From NCBI GenBank assembly GCA_965222515.1, contig CBDCUE010000015.1, forward strand, positions 55,591 through 119,590: 64,000 bases of DNA. The letters run 5' to 3'. Shown here in pieces: positions 1 through 7,372 of the stretch. Source of the stretch: CBDCUE01 sp965222515. Lineage in GTDB: Bacteria > Pseudomonadota > Alphaproteobacteria > Rickettsiales > JABIRX01. The notes below the pieces were generated by a model that saw nothing but the letters and a program-made list of their open reading frames with translations, ran no database searches and was not told the DNA's origin. Position numbers and translations under genes: made by a program. Each line of letters opens with the position of its first letter. Positions within the stretch are counted from its first letter, which is position 1.

Positions 1-1
1 T

Positions 2-151
2 AATTTGTTTTTAACTGATAAAAATTATTATAAAAAACAACTAATGCAACAAAATAAATATCTTGATAAATTTATGCAATATGATGAAAATAAAAAAGCT
101 ATTAACCCCTCTATATTAGCTTCTCAAGAAATTTTAAATCTTTTAAAATAA
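2..151 (+). CDS. C-terminal 49 codons of an upstream gene, possibly lpxB
   Basis: An open frame runs from the window edge to a TAA that lies 2 nt before the pdxH start, so this is the 3' end of a gene probably co-transcribed with pdxH. The last residues (PSILASQEILNLLK) fit the pattern Pro-Ser-x-x-Ala-x-x-Ile-Leu at the end of lipid-A-disaccharide synthase LpxB and related GT-B glycosyltransferases. Only 49 residues are visible and they carry no catalytic motif, so the family guess is weak. That it is coding is likely, from the uninterrupted frame and the tight spacing. Confidence 0.5.
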   Translation, partial: NLFLTDKNYYKKQLMQQNKYLDKFMQYDENKKAINPSILASQEILNLLK

Positions 152-153
152 TT

Positions 154-747
154 ATGAAAACATCTCAATCCCCTATGGAATTCTTTACTGATTGGTTTTT
201 ACAAGCAAAAAATCATAAAGACATCAAAGATCATACAGCAATGGCATTAGCTACTGCTACAAAAGATGCAGCACCCTCAATAAGAACTGTCTTGCTAAAA
301 GATTATGATAAAAAGAATGCAACTTTTACTTTTTTTACTAATTTAACCAGCCAAAAAGCAGTAGAATTATCACACAATCCTTTTGCAACAATGCATTTTT
401 ACTGGGATAAGCTAGGCAAACAAATAAGAATTGAAGGAAAAGTAACAGCTATTTCTAAGCAAATAGCAGATGAGTATTTTGCATCAAGATCAAGAGATAG
501 TCAAATTTCTGCCTGGGCATCAGATCAATCTAGCAAGCTAGAAAATTATCAAGTTTTTTTAGATAAAATCAAAAACACAGAAGAAAAATTTAAAAATATA
601 GAAATAACAAGACCTCCTTTCTGGTCTGGCTACCTGCTAACTGCCAATAAAATTGAATTTTGGCTAAATGAAGAATTCAGAAGACATAAAAGGTTTTTAT
701 TTAGCAAAAACAACAATAATTGGCAAAAAGATCTGTTATATCCTTAA
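154..747 (+). CDS. pdxH: pyridoxamine 5'-phosphate oxidase PdxH
   Basis: FMN-dependent cytoplasmic enzyme that oxidises pyridoxine or pyridoxamine 5'-phosphate to pyridoxal 5'-phosphate, the last step of vitamin B6 synthesis and salvage. The 197-residue product has the flavin-binding split barrel: SIRTVLLK near residue 42, then FFTNLTSQKAVEL, then the conserved QIRIEGKV segment. The C-terminus (WLNEEFRRHKRFLF...LLYP) matches the family's invariant Arg-rich dimer and PLP-binding end, so the gene is complete. It starts 2 nt after the preceding stop and ends convergently 7 nt from mnmE, without a recognisable terminator between them. Confidence 0.93.
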   Translation: MKTSQSPMEFFTDWFLQAKNHKDIKDHTAMALATATKDAAPSIRTVLLKDYDKKNATFTFFTNLTSQKAVELSHNPFATMHFYWDKLGKQIRIEGKVTAISKQIADEYFASRSRDSQISAWASDQSSKLENYQVFLDKIKNTEEKFKNIEITRPPFWSGYLLTANKIEFWLNEEFRRHKRFLFSKNNNNWQKDLLYP

Positions 748-754
748 AAAAACA

Positions 755-2083
755 TCACTTTCCTATACAAAAACTTAAAAAGATCTTATCTAAGATATCT
801 TCTATATCAATATGTCCTGTAAGTCTGGCAAAATCATTAGTAATTAATCTTAAATATTCGGCAATAATTTCTATATCATCATTAAAAAAATCAATTTTTT
901 TTATATTAGCTAAAATGTCTATAATAATTTTTCTATGCCTTTTTCTATCAATCACCACATCATTAAAATTACTATATTTTTCTATTATATTTTCTTTTAA
1001 TTTTGTTATTAGTTTATCAATATTTTTTTCTTCTTTTACTGAAATCTGCAAAATGTTTTTTTCTATATTTATGTCTTTTGGCAATAAATCAATTTTGTTG
1101 CAAACAATAATTGTTTTATCATCAATAAATTTTTGATATTTTTTTAAGTTATTAATATTTTCATAAGAAAATAACAAAATTCTAAAATCAGCCTTTTTGG
1201 CAGATTCTTCTGCCCTTACAATGCCAATTTTTTCAATTTCATCTTCTGTTTCTCTAATTCCTGCACTATCATTTAAAATAATAGGGAAACCTGCTATGTC
1301 TAAATGAACTTCTAATAAATCTCTAGTTGTGCCTGCAATATCAGATATTATGGCAATATCTCTTTTGGCTAGATGATTTAATAAACTAGACTTACCAGAA
1401 TTTGGTTCTCCAATAATTGCCACTCTAATGCCTTCCCTTATCCTTTCTCCTATCTCCTGATTTTTTAAAGAGTTTTTTAGAAAAACAGCTATTTCATTAA
1501 TAATGTCTTTTGCTTCAATTAATTTTTTTTTTGGTATATCCTCTTCTGGAAAATCAATATATGCTTCAAAAAATGCTCTTGATAAAATTATTTTTTCTCG
1601 AAACCCATTAAAATTATTACTTACTTTTTTTGACAAAAATTTTTGTGCTAAATTTGCTTGAGCTTTTGTTTCTGATTTAATCAAATCATCAATTGCTTCT
1701 GCTTGAAACAAATCTATTTTTTTGTTTAAAAAAGCTCTTTTGGTAAATTCTCCATTTTCAGCAAAACGAAATTTTTTGCTATTTGCTAGAATTTTTATCA
1801 CCTCTTTATAAATATATATAGAGCCATGCAAAGAAATTTCTATTACATCTTCTCCTGTATAAGAATTTGGTGTTTGAAAATAACAAAATAAACAATTATC
1901 TAGAACCTCTCCATCTTGATCCCACAAATTAACTAAGTAAGACTTTCTTGGCTCAATTTTTTGCAAATTTTTTATTTTAAATATTTTAATAAAATCCTGC
2001 AAAATATCAACACCAGACACTCTAATGACAATAGTACTAGACTTTAAAATAGATGTTATTGGTGCAAAAATATTTTGAGTCAT
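755..2083 (-). CDS. mnmE: tRNA uridine-5-carboxymethylaminomethyl modification GTPase MnmE
   Basis: MnmE works with MnmG to modify U34 in the wobble position of tRNAs reading two-codon boxes. The 442-residue protein has the N-terminal tetrahydrofolate-binding domain, a helical domain and an inserted G domain with P-loop GEPNSGKSS (residues 225-233), DIAGTTRD as switch I, DSAG and NKID. It ends in the diagnostic C-terminal CIGK. All motifs are intact and the length is normal. It lies directly downstream of recR on the same strand with a 143-nt gap that contains a copy of the recurring intergenic motif in the opposite orientation. Confidence 0.96.
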   Translation of the reverse strand: MTQNIFAPITSILKSSTIVIRVSGVDILQDFIKIFKIKNLQKIEPRKSYLVNLWDQDGEVLDNCLFCYFQTPNSYTGEDVIEISLHGSIYIYKEVIKILANSKKFRFAENGEFTKRAFLNKKIDLFQAEAIDDLIKSETKAQANLAQKFLSKKVSNNFNGFREKIILSRAFFEAYIDFPEEDIPKKKLIEAKDIINEIAVFLKNSLKNQEIGERIREGIRVAIIGEPNSGKSSLLNHLAKRDIAIISDIAGTTRDLLEVHLDIAGFPIILNDSAGIRETEDEIEKIGIVRAEESAKKADFRILLFSYENINNLKKYQKFIDDKTIIVCNKIDLLPKDINIEKNILQISVKEEKNIDKLITKLKENIIEKYSNFNDVVIDRKRHRKIIIDILANIKKIDFFNDDIEIIAEYLRLITNDFARLTGHIDIEDILDKIFLSFCIGK

Positions 2084-2180
2084 AAAATTTTGTTTTGGTA
2101 TATATTATCACAAGCGGTGCTTTATCAGCAATCATTAAAAGCAGTAATTCTAATTATTAAAAACCCGCTTACTATTATCC

Positions 2181-2203
2181 GTGTAAATGTTAATTAGATT
2201 GCA
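2181..2203 (+). promoter_or_regulatory. recurring 23-bp intergenic motif, copy 1
   Basis: Reads GTGTAAATGTTA, ATT, AGATTGCA on the plus strand in the recR-mnmE gap. It is nearly identical to the copies upstream of recR and secA, but this copy points away from mnmE and towards the 3' end of recR, so it does not obviously drive a known gene. Confidence 0.45.
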
Positions 2204-2226
2204 AACCTGCTAACAACAAGCTTAAT

Positions 2227-2814
2227 TTAAAAAACAGTTCTTGATTGAAAGGCAGCATTGATTGTGCCATCATCTAAATATCCCAATTCGCTACCTAATG
2301 GAAGACCGTAACCTAATTTTGTAATTTTTTCAACTTTATTTTTTAATAAATCTGATAAATATAAACTAGTTGTTTGACCATCTAAATTGCTACTTACTGC
2401 AATGATTAATTCTTTAATTTCTCCCTCTTCCAATCTTTTAATCAAAGAATTTACATTGAGATCTTGTGGTGAAACACCTTTTACTGCTGATAAATTATCT
2501 CCTAAAATATGATATAACCCTTTAAAAATGCCACTATTTTCCACCACCCATAAATCCTCTATTTGCTCTACCACACAAATCACCTCATTATCTCTTTTTG
2601 TGGAAGTGCAAATATGACAAGGAGTTTGCACATCAATATTAGCACAAATAGAACAAGTTACTATTTTTTCTTGCACATCCTTTAATGAATATCTTAAATT
2701 ATCAATTAAACTTTTGTCTTTAGTAAGCAAGTGCAGTGCAATTCTAGTTGCTGTTTTCTTGCCAATAGTTGGCAATTTATTAAAATAATTTATTAAATGT
2801 TCTATTTCTTTCAT
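2227..2814 (-). CDS. recR: recombination mediator protein RecR
   Basis: RecR loads RecA onto gapped DNA with RecF and RecO. The 195-residue product has the N-terminal helix-hairpin-helix (LPTIGKKTATRIALHLL), a four-cysteine zinc finger (CSIC...CHIC) and a Toprim domain (VVEQIEDLWVVE, then GLYHILGDNLSAVKGV), as expected for the family. The frame extends upstream to a GTG at 2847, but I chose the ATG at 2814 because the homologous region begins at MKEIEHLI and the extension looks like 5' leader. A copy of the 23-bp motif ends 36 nt before this ATG. Confidence 0.94.
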   Translation of the reverse strand: MKEIEHLINYFNKLPTIGKKTATRIALHLLTKDKSLIDNLRYSLKDVQEKIVTCSICANIDVQTPCHICTSTKRDNEVICVVEQIEDLWVVENSGIFKGLYHILGDNLSAVKGVSPQDLNVNSLIKRLEEGEIKELIIAVSSNLDGQTTSLYLSDLLKNKVEKITKLGYGLPLGSELGYLDDGTINAAFQSRTVF

Positions 2815-2850
2815 TTTTCTTTTTTTGGTTAAGCTAGTTTGCAACACATA

Positions 2851-2873
2851 TGCAATCTATATAACATTTACAC
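2851..2873 (-). promoter_or_regulatory. recurring 23-bp intergenic motif upstream of recR, copy 2
   Basis: On the minus strand it reads GTGTAAATGTTA, TAT, AGATTGCA, ending 36 nt before the recR ATG. TGTTATATAG inside it can be read as an extended -10 element. The spacing to the gene matches the asd, secA and tRNA-Leu copies (32-45 nt). Confidence 0.55.
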
Positions 2874-2910
2874 TGCACATTTTTAGCTTTTTTAAGTTCG
2901 GGTAATACAC

Positions 2911-2946
2911 ACTAAAGTGAATTTTGCAAAGCTGTTTCACTTTAGT
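2911..2946. repeat. 11-bp-stem hairpin in the recR-asd intergenic region
   Basis: Perfect inverted repeat ACTAAAGTGAA / TTCACTTTAGT separated by a 14-nt loop that contains GCAAAGC. No T-tract follows on either strand, so it is not a standard terminator. The rest of the 322-nt gap between recR and asd (2815-3136) holds only the two motif copies and no gene. Confidence 0.5.
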
Positions 2947-3081
2947 ATAAAATTGCCACCAGCCCTACTTATCCAATCTTTAAATCAACTGAATTACTAA
3001 TAATACTATTATATAGTAAATATTTTGTTGCAAACTATCAACTTTAATATTAAAATATTACAAACTAGGCTTAAAAGATCA

Positions 3082-3104
3082 GTGTGGATACTCTGTAGAT
3101 TGCA
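3082..3104 (+). promoter_or_regulatory. recurring 23-bp intergenic motif upstream of asd, copy 3
   Basis: Reads GTGTGGATACTC, TGT, AGATTGCA followed by TAT, ending 32 nt before the asd ATG. It is more diverged than copies 1, 2 and 4 in its left half, but the AGATTGCA block is intact. Confidence 0.45.
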
Positions 3105-3136
3105 TATATACTGTAAACAATTTTAACAAAAGAAAG

Positions 3137-4153
3137 ATGAGAAAATATAATGTTGTTATTGTAGGGGCTACTGGGAATGTTGGTAGAGAATTTTTATCAA
3201 TTTTATATGAGAGATCTTTTCCTGTAAAAGAAGTTTATGCTGTTGCTTCCAGATTTTCTGCTGGAAAAACTGTGGTGTTTGGTAATACAAAATTAACAGT
3301 TATTGATATTGAAGAATTTGATTTTGCTAAAGTAGATATTGCTTTATTTGGAGCGGGATCTGATGTTGCTAAAAAATATGCTAAAAAAGCAGGAAAAAAA
3401 GGATGTGTGGTAATTGATAATAGTTCATATTTTAGAATGGATAAAGATATCCCATTAATTATCCCTGAAGTAAATAAAGAGGCTATAAAAGATTATAAAA
3501 ATCACAATGTTATAGCAAATCCCAACTGCTCAACAATTCAAATGTTACTTAGCTTAAAACCACTTCATCAGCAAGCTAAAATAAAAAGAGTAGTGGTTGC
3601 TACTTATCAATCAGTATCAGGCGCAGGGAAAAAAGCTATGGATGAGCTTTATAACCAGACTAAAAAAACATTTTTAAATGAAAAACAAAAGCCAAAAACT
3701 TTTACTAAGCAAATTGCATTTAATGTAATTCCTCATATAGATGTTTTTATGGAAGATGGTTCTACAAAAGAAGAGTGGAAAATGAGGGAAGAAACAAAAA
3801 AAATTTTGGATAAAAATGTAGAGGTAATAGCTACTTGTGTTAGATGCCCAATTTTTGTATCTCATGCAGAGGCAATCAATGTAGAATTTGAAAAAGAAAT
3901 TTCAGTAGCAAAAGCAAGAAAATTATTAGAAAATGCCGTAGGTGTAATTTTATCAGATGAAAGAAAAGATGGTGGTTACATAACTCCAATTGAGGCTACA
4001 AGAAAAGATGAAGTGTTTATTTCAAGACTTAGAAAAGATCCATCAACAAAAAATGCTTTAGCTTTTTGGTGTGTATCAGACAATGTCAGAAAAGGAGCAG
4101 CTTTAAATGCCATACAAATTGCTGAAGAGTTAGTAACCATTTTACAAGATTAA
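3137..4153 (+). CDS. asd: aspartate-semialdehyde dehydrogenase
   Basis: NADPH-dependent reduction of aspartyl phosphate to aspartate semialdehyde, feeding diaminopimelate (peptidoglycan) and the Lys/Thr/Met branch. The 338-residue protein begins with the dinucleotide fold GATGNVGREF (residues 10-19). It carries the catalytic cysteine in NPNCST (Cys131) and the conserved blocks QSVSGAGKKAMDEL and RCPIFVSHAEAINVEFE. Length and motif order are complete. It is transcribed alone, divergently from recR. Confidence 0.96.
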   Translation: MRKYNVVIVGATGNVGREFLSILYERSFPVKEVYAVASRFSAGKTVVFGNTKLTVIDIEEFDFAKVDIALFGAGSDVAKKYAKKAGKKGCVVIDNSSYFRMDKDIPLIIPEVNKEAIKDYKNHNVIANPNCSTIQMLLSLKPLHQQAKIKRVVVATYQSVSGAGKKAMDELYNQTKKTFLNEKQKPKTFTKQIAFNVIPHIDVFMEDGSTKEEWKMREETKKILDKNVEVIATCVRCPIFVSHAEAINVEFEKEISVAKARKLLENAVGVILSDERKDGGYITPIEATRKDEVFISRLRKDPSTKNALAFWCVSDNVRKGAALNAIQIAEELVTILQD

Positions 4154-4180
4154 TTAACCTTAAATGAAAAAAAATGATAG

Positions 4181-4650
4181 ATGATATTTCTTTTATACAA
4201 AGTTATTATAAAAAATAATACTAAATTGATAAAGGAGTTAATTGAACAAGGGGCAAAAATGTTAATGCAATAGATCAGCATGGGAACACTCCTTTGCATT
4301 TGGCTATTCAGCAAAAAAATGTTGCAACTATAAAAATACTAATTAAAAATAAACCACATTTAAAAGAAGATAGTCTTTATTTTTTTCATGGAGATTATAA
4401 TTTTTCTGAAATGTTAGAACTAAAAGAAGATATAGAAATAGAAGAATTTCAATTTACAGATGATAAAAAAATGAATGTAATACTTGACAAATCTAGTAAG
4501 CTAGATGAGGATATTATCTCTAAAATAAGAGAAAAAGTAGGACAGGATATAGAAATATCATATAATTCAATTTCTAAAAGTACTCTGCCACCCATTATTA
4601 CTGATATAAATAATGTTAGCAGACTAGAAACATCTCAACATTTTCAATAG
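4181..4650 (+). pseudogene. ankyrin-repeat protein gene with a frameshift in an A-tract
   Basis: From the ATG at 4181 one frame encodes KNNTKLIKELIEQGA. A second frame continues as NVNAIDQHGNTPLHLAI, the canonical ankyrin consensus. The two join into one perfect ankyrin repeat if the A5 run at 4255-4259 is shortened by two bases, so an indel in this run split the gene. After about one and a half repeats comes an acidic, non-repetitive tail of roughly 90 residues. The 3' end overlaps the convergent ctaA by 7 bp. Ankyrin proteins are common effectors in intracellular alphaproteobacteria, but a function here is only inferred. Confidence 0.65.
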
Positions 4651-5642
4651 CTTTTAACAGCCCAACAATAAGCAAAACCAAATATCCATAAAGCTATAAA
4701 TTGATGAAATACTGCTATGTGAGTATTTACCACTGTCAGAATTGTTGCAATTCCTAATAAATATTGAAAAATTATTAGAAAAAAAATTATTTTTGTTTGG
4801 ATATTTTTTATTTTTGCTTTTTTTTCTAACATAAAAATGATAGAAATTAATAGCAATAAAATTGTAGCAAAAATTCTATGTAGAAATTGTAGAGATGCTT
4901 GATCATATAAAAATTTCTCTTTTAAGCTAGCTAGTAAAAATTCTTCTGGATAAATTTTGTCTCCCATAAAAGGAAATTGATTGTAAATTAAGCCTGCATC
5001 TTGACCTGCAACAAATGCTCCATAAATTATTTGCATTACCACCAATATAAAAAATATTTTCTGTAAATTTGCGATAGTTATTGTAGATTTTTGCCTAATG
5101 ATTTTTTTTGTTTCACTAAAATATTCTTGCAAAATTATAGAAAATAATAAAAAAGCAAAAAATAAATGTATGGCTAATCTAAAATGACTCACTGAAACTT
5201 GCTGAAAAAAACCACTTTGAACCATAAACCAACCCAAAAACCCTTGAAATAACAATAGAATTATTATAGCTATCAAAAAAGTTCTTTTTTCTTTAAAAAA
5301 AAATTTTATAAAATATAAAGCAGGTATGATTATAATAAGACCTAGCATTCTAGCTACTAGCCTATGAAAATATTCTAGCCAAAATATTTGCTTAAAAGAG
5401 GTTATATCCATAAAAGAGTTACTGTTCTTAAATTGTGGAATTTGTTGATATAGATTAAATAATCTTTGCCACTGATCAAGAGATAAAGGAGGAAAAAAGC
5501 CCTTAAAAACTTGCCATTCCATAATAGATAAGCCAGAATCTGTTAACCTAGTATAACCACCTAACACTACCAGAAAACTAATAAATACTAACAATATTTT
5601 AAGCCATAATATATAATATTTGTTTATAAAATTATTTTGCAT
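4644..5642 (-). CDS. ctaA: heme A synthase, CtaA/COX15 family
   Basis: Integral membrane enzyme that oxidises heme O to heme A for aa3-type cytochrome oxidase. The 332-residue product has about eight transmembrane segments and the COX15-type signatures GGYTRLTDSGLSIMEWQ at the N-terminus, EYFHRLVARMLG (heme-ligand His), SHFRLAIHL, FLHRIFA and NTHIAVFHQ, giving the expected paired histidines. Size and motifs match alphaproteobacterial and mitochondrial forms. It is divergent from the oxidase-subunit-I-like gene, with a 98-nt gap. Confidence 0.93.
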   Translation of the reverse strand: MQNNFINKYYILWLKILLVFISFLVVLGGYTRLTDSGLSIMEWQVFKGFFPPLSLDQWQRLFNLYQQIPQFKNSNSFMDITSFKQIFWLEYFHRLVARMLGLIIIIPALYFIKFFFKEKRTFLIAIIILLLFQGFLGWFMVQSGFFQQVSVSHFRLAIHLFFAFLLFSIILQEYFSETKKIIRQKSTITIANLQKIFFILVVMQIIYGAFVAGQDAGLIYNQFPFMGDKIYPEEFLLASLKEKFLYDQASLQFLHRIFATILLLLISIIFMLEKKAKIKNIQTKIIFFLIIFQYLLGIATILTVVNTHIAVFHQFIALWIFGFAYCWAVKSY

Positions 5643-5740
5643 TAATTCTTGGATTTTGATTTTATAACAATATACTGAAATTATATGTTACAGGATGATT
5701 TTGCTAATCTTTCTAATAAAAATTAACAAAGGTCTTAAAT

Positions 5741-7033
5741 ATGAAAAAAAATTGGTTAATTTTAAGTATTATATCACTAGCTTTTGCAGGATTGCAAACA
5801 TTAATTGTTGTTTTTGCTAGAGTTCCCGTCATCCAAGACATTTTTTCTATAAAAGATTTATTTGCTAAAGCTTTAGTAGTTCATGTTAATTTATCAATTT
5901 TATTTTGGTTTTTAACTATGGGAATTGTTTTAAATCTTTGTTTTAACAAAACTTCACAAAATATTGATAAAATATTTTTTAGAATCACTATAATTTCTTT
6001 TGTATTATTTATTATTTCTCCATTTTTAGGAGGATCTGCAATCTTAAACAATTATATTCCTGTTATAAATAACTTAGTGTTTTTTATTGCTATATCTCTT
6101 TTTCTATCAATCATCACCATTTATTCTGCTTATTTTTTATATAAAAATAAAAATGCTAAACTTCTTGAGCCAAAAAAATTATTAATCCAAATTTACAATA
6201 TTATCATTGTAATCTCTATAGTGCATTTTTTTCTGAGTTATAAAACTTTCTTTTATCCTCACATTTATTTGCCAGATTTATTTGAAATAATTTTTTGGGG
6301 ACAAGGTCATATATTGCAATATGCTTTTGTTTCTTTGATGGTACTTAGTTATTTTATGATTTTAGAAAAAAACAAAATTAGACTTTTTGTAGGAAATAGA
6401 GTAAAAAGATGGTTAATTTATTTTCATATTTTCTTTGTTCTATATTGTTTTGACATTTATTTTAACAAAAACCTTGTTTTTGCTAGCTATAAATCGTTTT
6501 TTACTACAAATATGATTATTGGACTTAGTGTTTTACCAACATTAATCATAATTTTTGTCATTCCATATTTTTTTAAAAAATCTATATTTACAAAAGGTCA
6601 TTTAGTATTAAGAAACTGCCTGCTTTCGTCAATATTCTTGTTTTTATATGGCGGTCTTTTAGGTTTAAAAATAAAAATCAGCAATACAGTAATTCCTGCT
6701 CATTATCATGGCTCAAATGTAGCAATTACCCTTGCTTTAATTGGAATCACTTATTTAATTTTGGAACAAATAACAAAAAAATCTTTAAGAACATCAAAAC
6801 TAGCTTTTTGGCAGCCTATTTTATATGGATTTGGACAATTCATCCATATAACAGGCCTTGCTATTAGTGGTGGTTATGGAGCTTTAAGAAAGTCTCCTGA
6901 TGCAATTTACAACCTTCCTGCAAAATTTTGGCTTGGAGTTATGGGGGCAGGAGGAACAATAACTATGATTTCAGGAATTATGTTCTTGATTATTTGTTAC
7001 AAAATCTTAGTATCACAAAAAAAACAAATATAA
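5741..7033 (+). CDS. polytopic membrane protein related to heme-copper oxidase subunit I
   Basis: 430 residues with roughly 12 hydrophobic segments. Conserved-looking blocks are LVVHVNLSILFWFL near residue 46, WGQGHILQY near 190, PAHYHGSNVAITLAL near 322 and QFIHITGLAISGGYG near 366. The spaced histidines resemble the heme and copper ligands of the oxidase subunit I superfamily, but the protein is shorter than true CoxA or CcoN (about 500 residues or more) and lacks the usual His-Pro-Glu-Val block. AAAGGT lies 8 nt before the ATG. Its position beside heme A synthase and glutaredoxin suggests a role in oxidase biogenesis or heme handling, which is inference. Confidence 0.6.
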   Translation: MKKNWLILSIISLAFAGLQTLIVVFARVPVIQDIFSIKDLFAKALVVHVNLSILFWFLTMGIVLNLCFNKTSQNIDKIFFRITIISFVLFIISPFLGGSAILNNYIPVINNLVFFIAISLFLSIITIYSAYFLYKNKNAKLLEPKKLLIQIYNIIIVISIVHFFLSYKTFFYPHIYLPDLFEIIFWGQGHILQYAFVSLMVLSYFMILEKNKIRLFVGNRVKRWLIYFHIFFVLYCFDIYFNKNLVFASYKSFFTTNMIIGLSVLPTLIIIFVIPYFFKKSIFTKGHLVLRNCLLSSIFLFLYGGLLGLKIKISNTVIPAHYHGSNVAITLALIGITYLILEQITKKSLRTSKLAFWQPILYGFGQFIHITGLAISGGYGALRKSPDAIYNLPAKFWLGVMGAGGTITMISGIMFLIICYKILVSQKKQI

Positions 7034-7043
7034 AAAAATAGAA

Positions 7044-7307
7044 ATGTTAAAAAATATCACTCTTTACAAAACTCCAGTTTGTCCTTATTGTCAGAAAGCT
7101 ATCACATTATTTGAGAAAAAAAATGTGGCAGATAAAATCACTGAAATAGACATAACCAAAGATCCAGCTTTTTTAGATGAAATGCTAAATAAAACAGGAG
7201 GAAAAAGAACTGTTCCACAAATTTTCATAGATGACAAATATATAGGTGGTTGCGATGATTTATATGATTTGGATGATCAAGGTGAGTTGGATAAATTATT
7301 GAAATAA
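7044..7307 (+). CDS. grxC: glutaredoxin 3
   Basis: Small dithiol oxidoreductase that reduces disulfides with glutathione. The 87-residue protein has the CPYC active site at residues 13-16 after the first beta strand, the cis-proline block GKRTVPQIFID and the glutathione-binding GGCDDLYDL near the C-terminus. All are typical of the GrxC group. It starts 10 nt after the preceding membrane-protein gene, so the two probably share a transcript. Confidence 0.95.
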   Translation: MLKNITLYKTPVCPYCQKAITLFEKKNVADKITEIDITKDPAFLDEMLNKTGGKRTVPQIFIDDKYIGGCDDLYDLDDQGELDKLLK

Positions 7308-7327
7308 CCAAAAAAAGGGTTTTTGGT
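7307..7327. terminator. possible weak hairpin terminator between grxC and secA
   Basis: ACCAAAAA and TTTTTGGT form an 8-bp stem around a short G-rich loop, immediately after the grxC stop and between convergent genes. The stem is A/T rich and no clear T-tract follows the stem, so the call is tentative. Confidence 0.3.
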
Positions 7328-7372
7328 AAATAAATTATATAAGATTTAAGATTTTTTTTCCAATTAGCAATC

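Noticed and set aside
2815..2847. GTG start of recR giving 11 extra residues
   Set aside because: RecR homology begins at the ATG at 2814 and the extension covers the leader downstream of the promoter-like motif.
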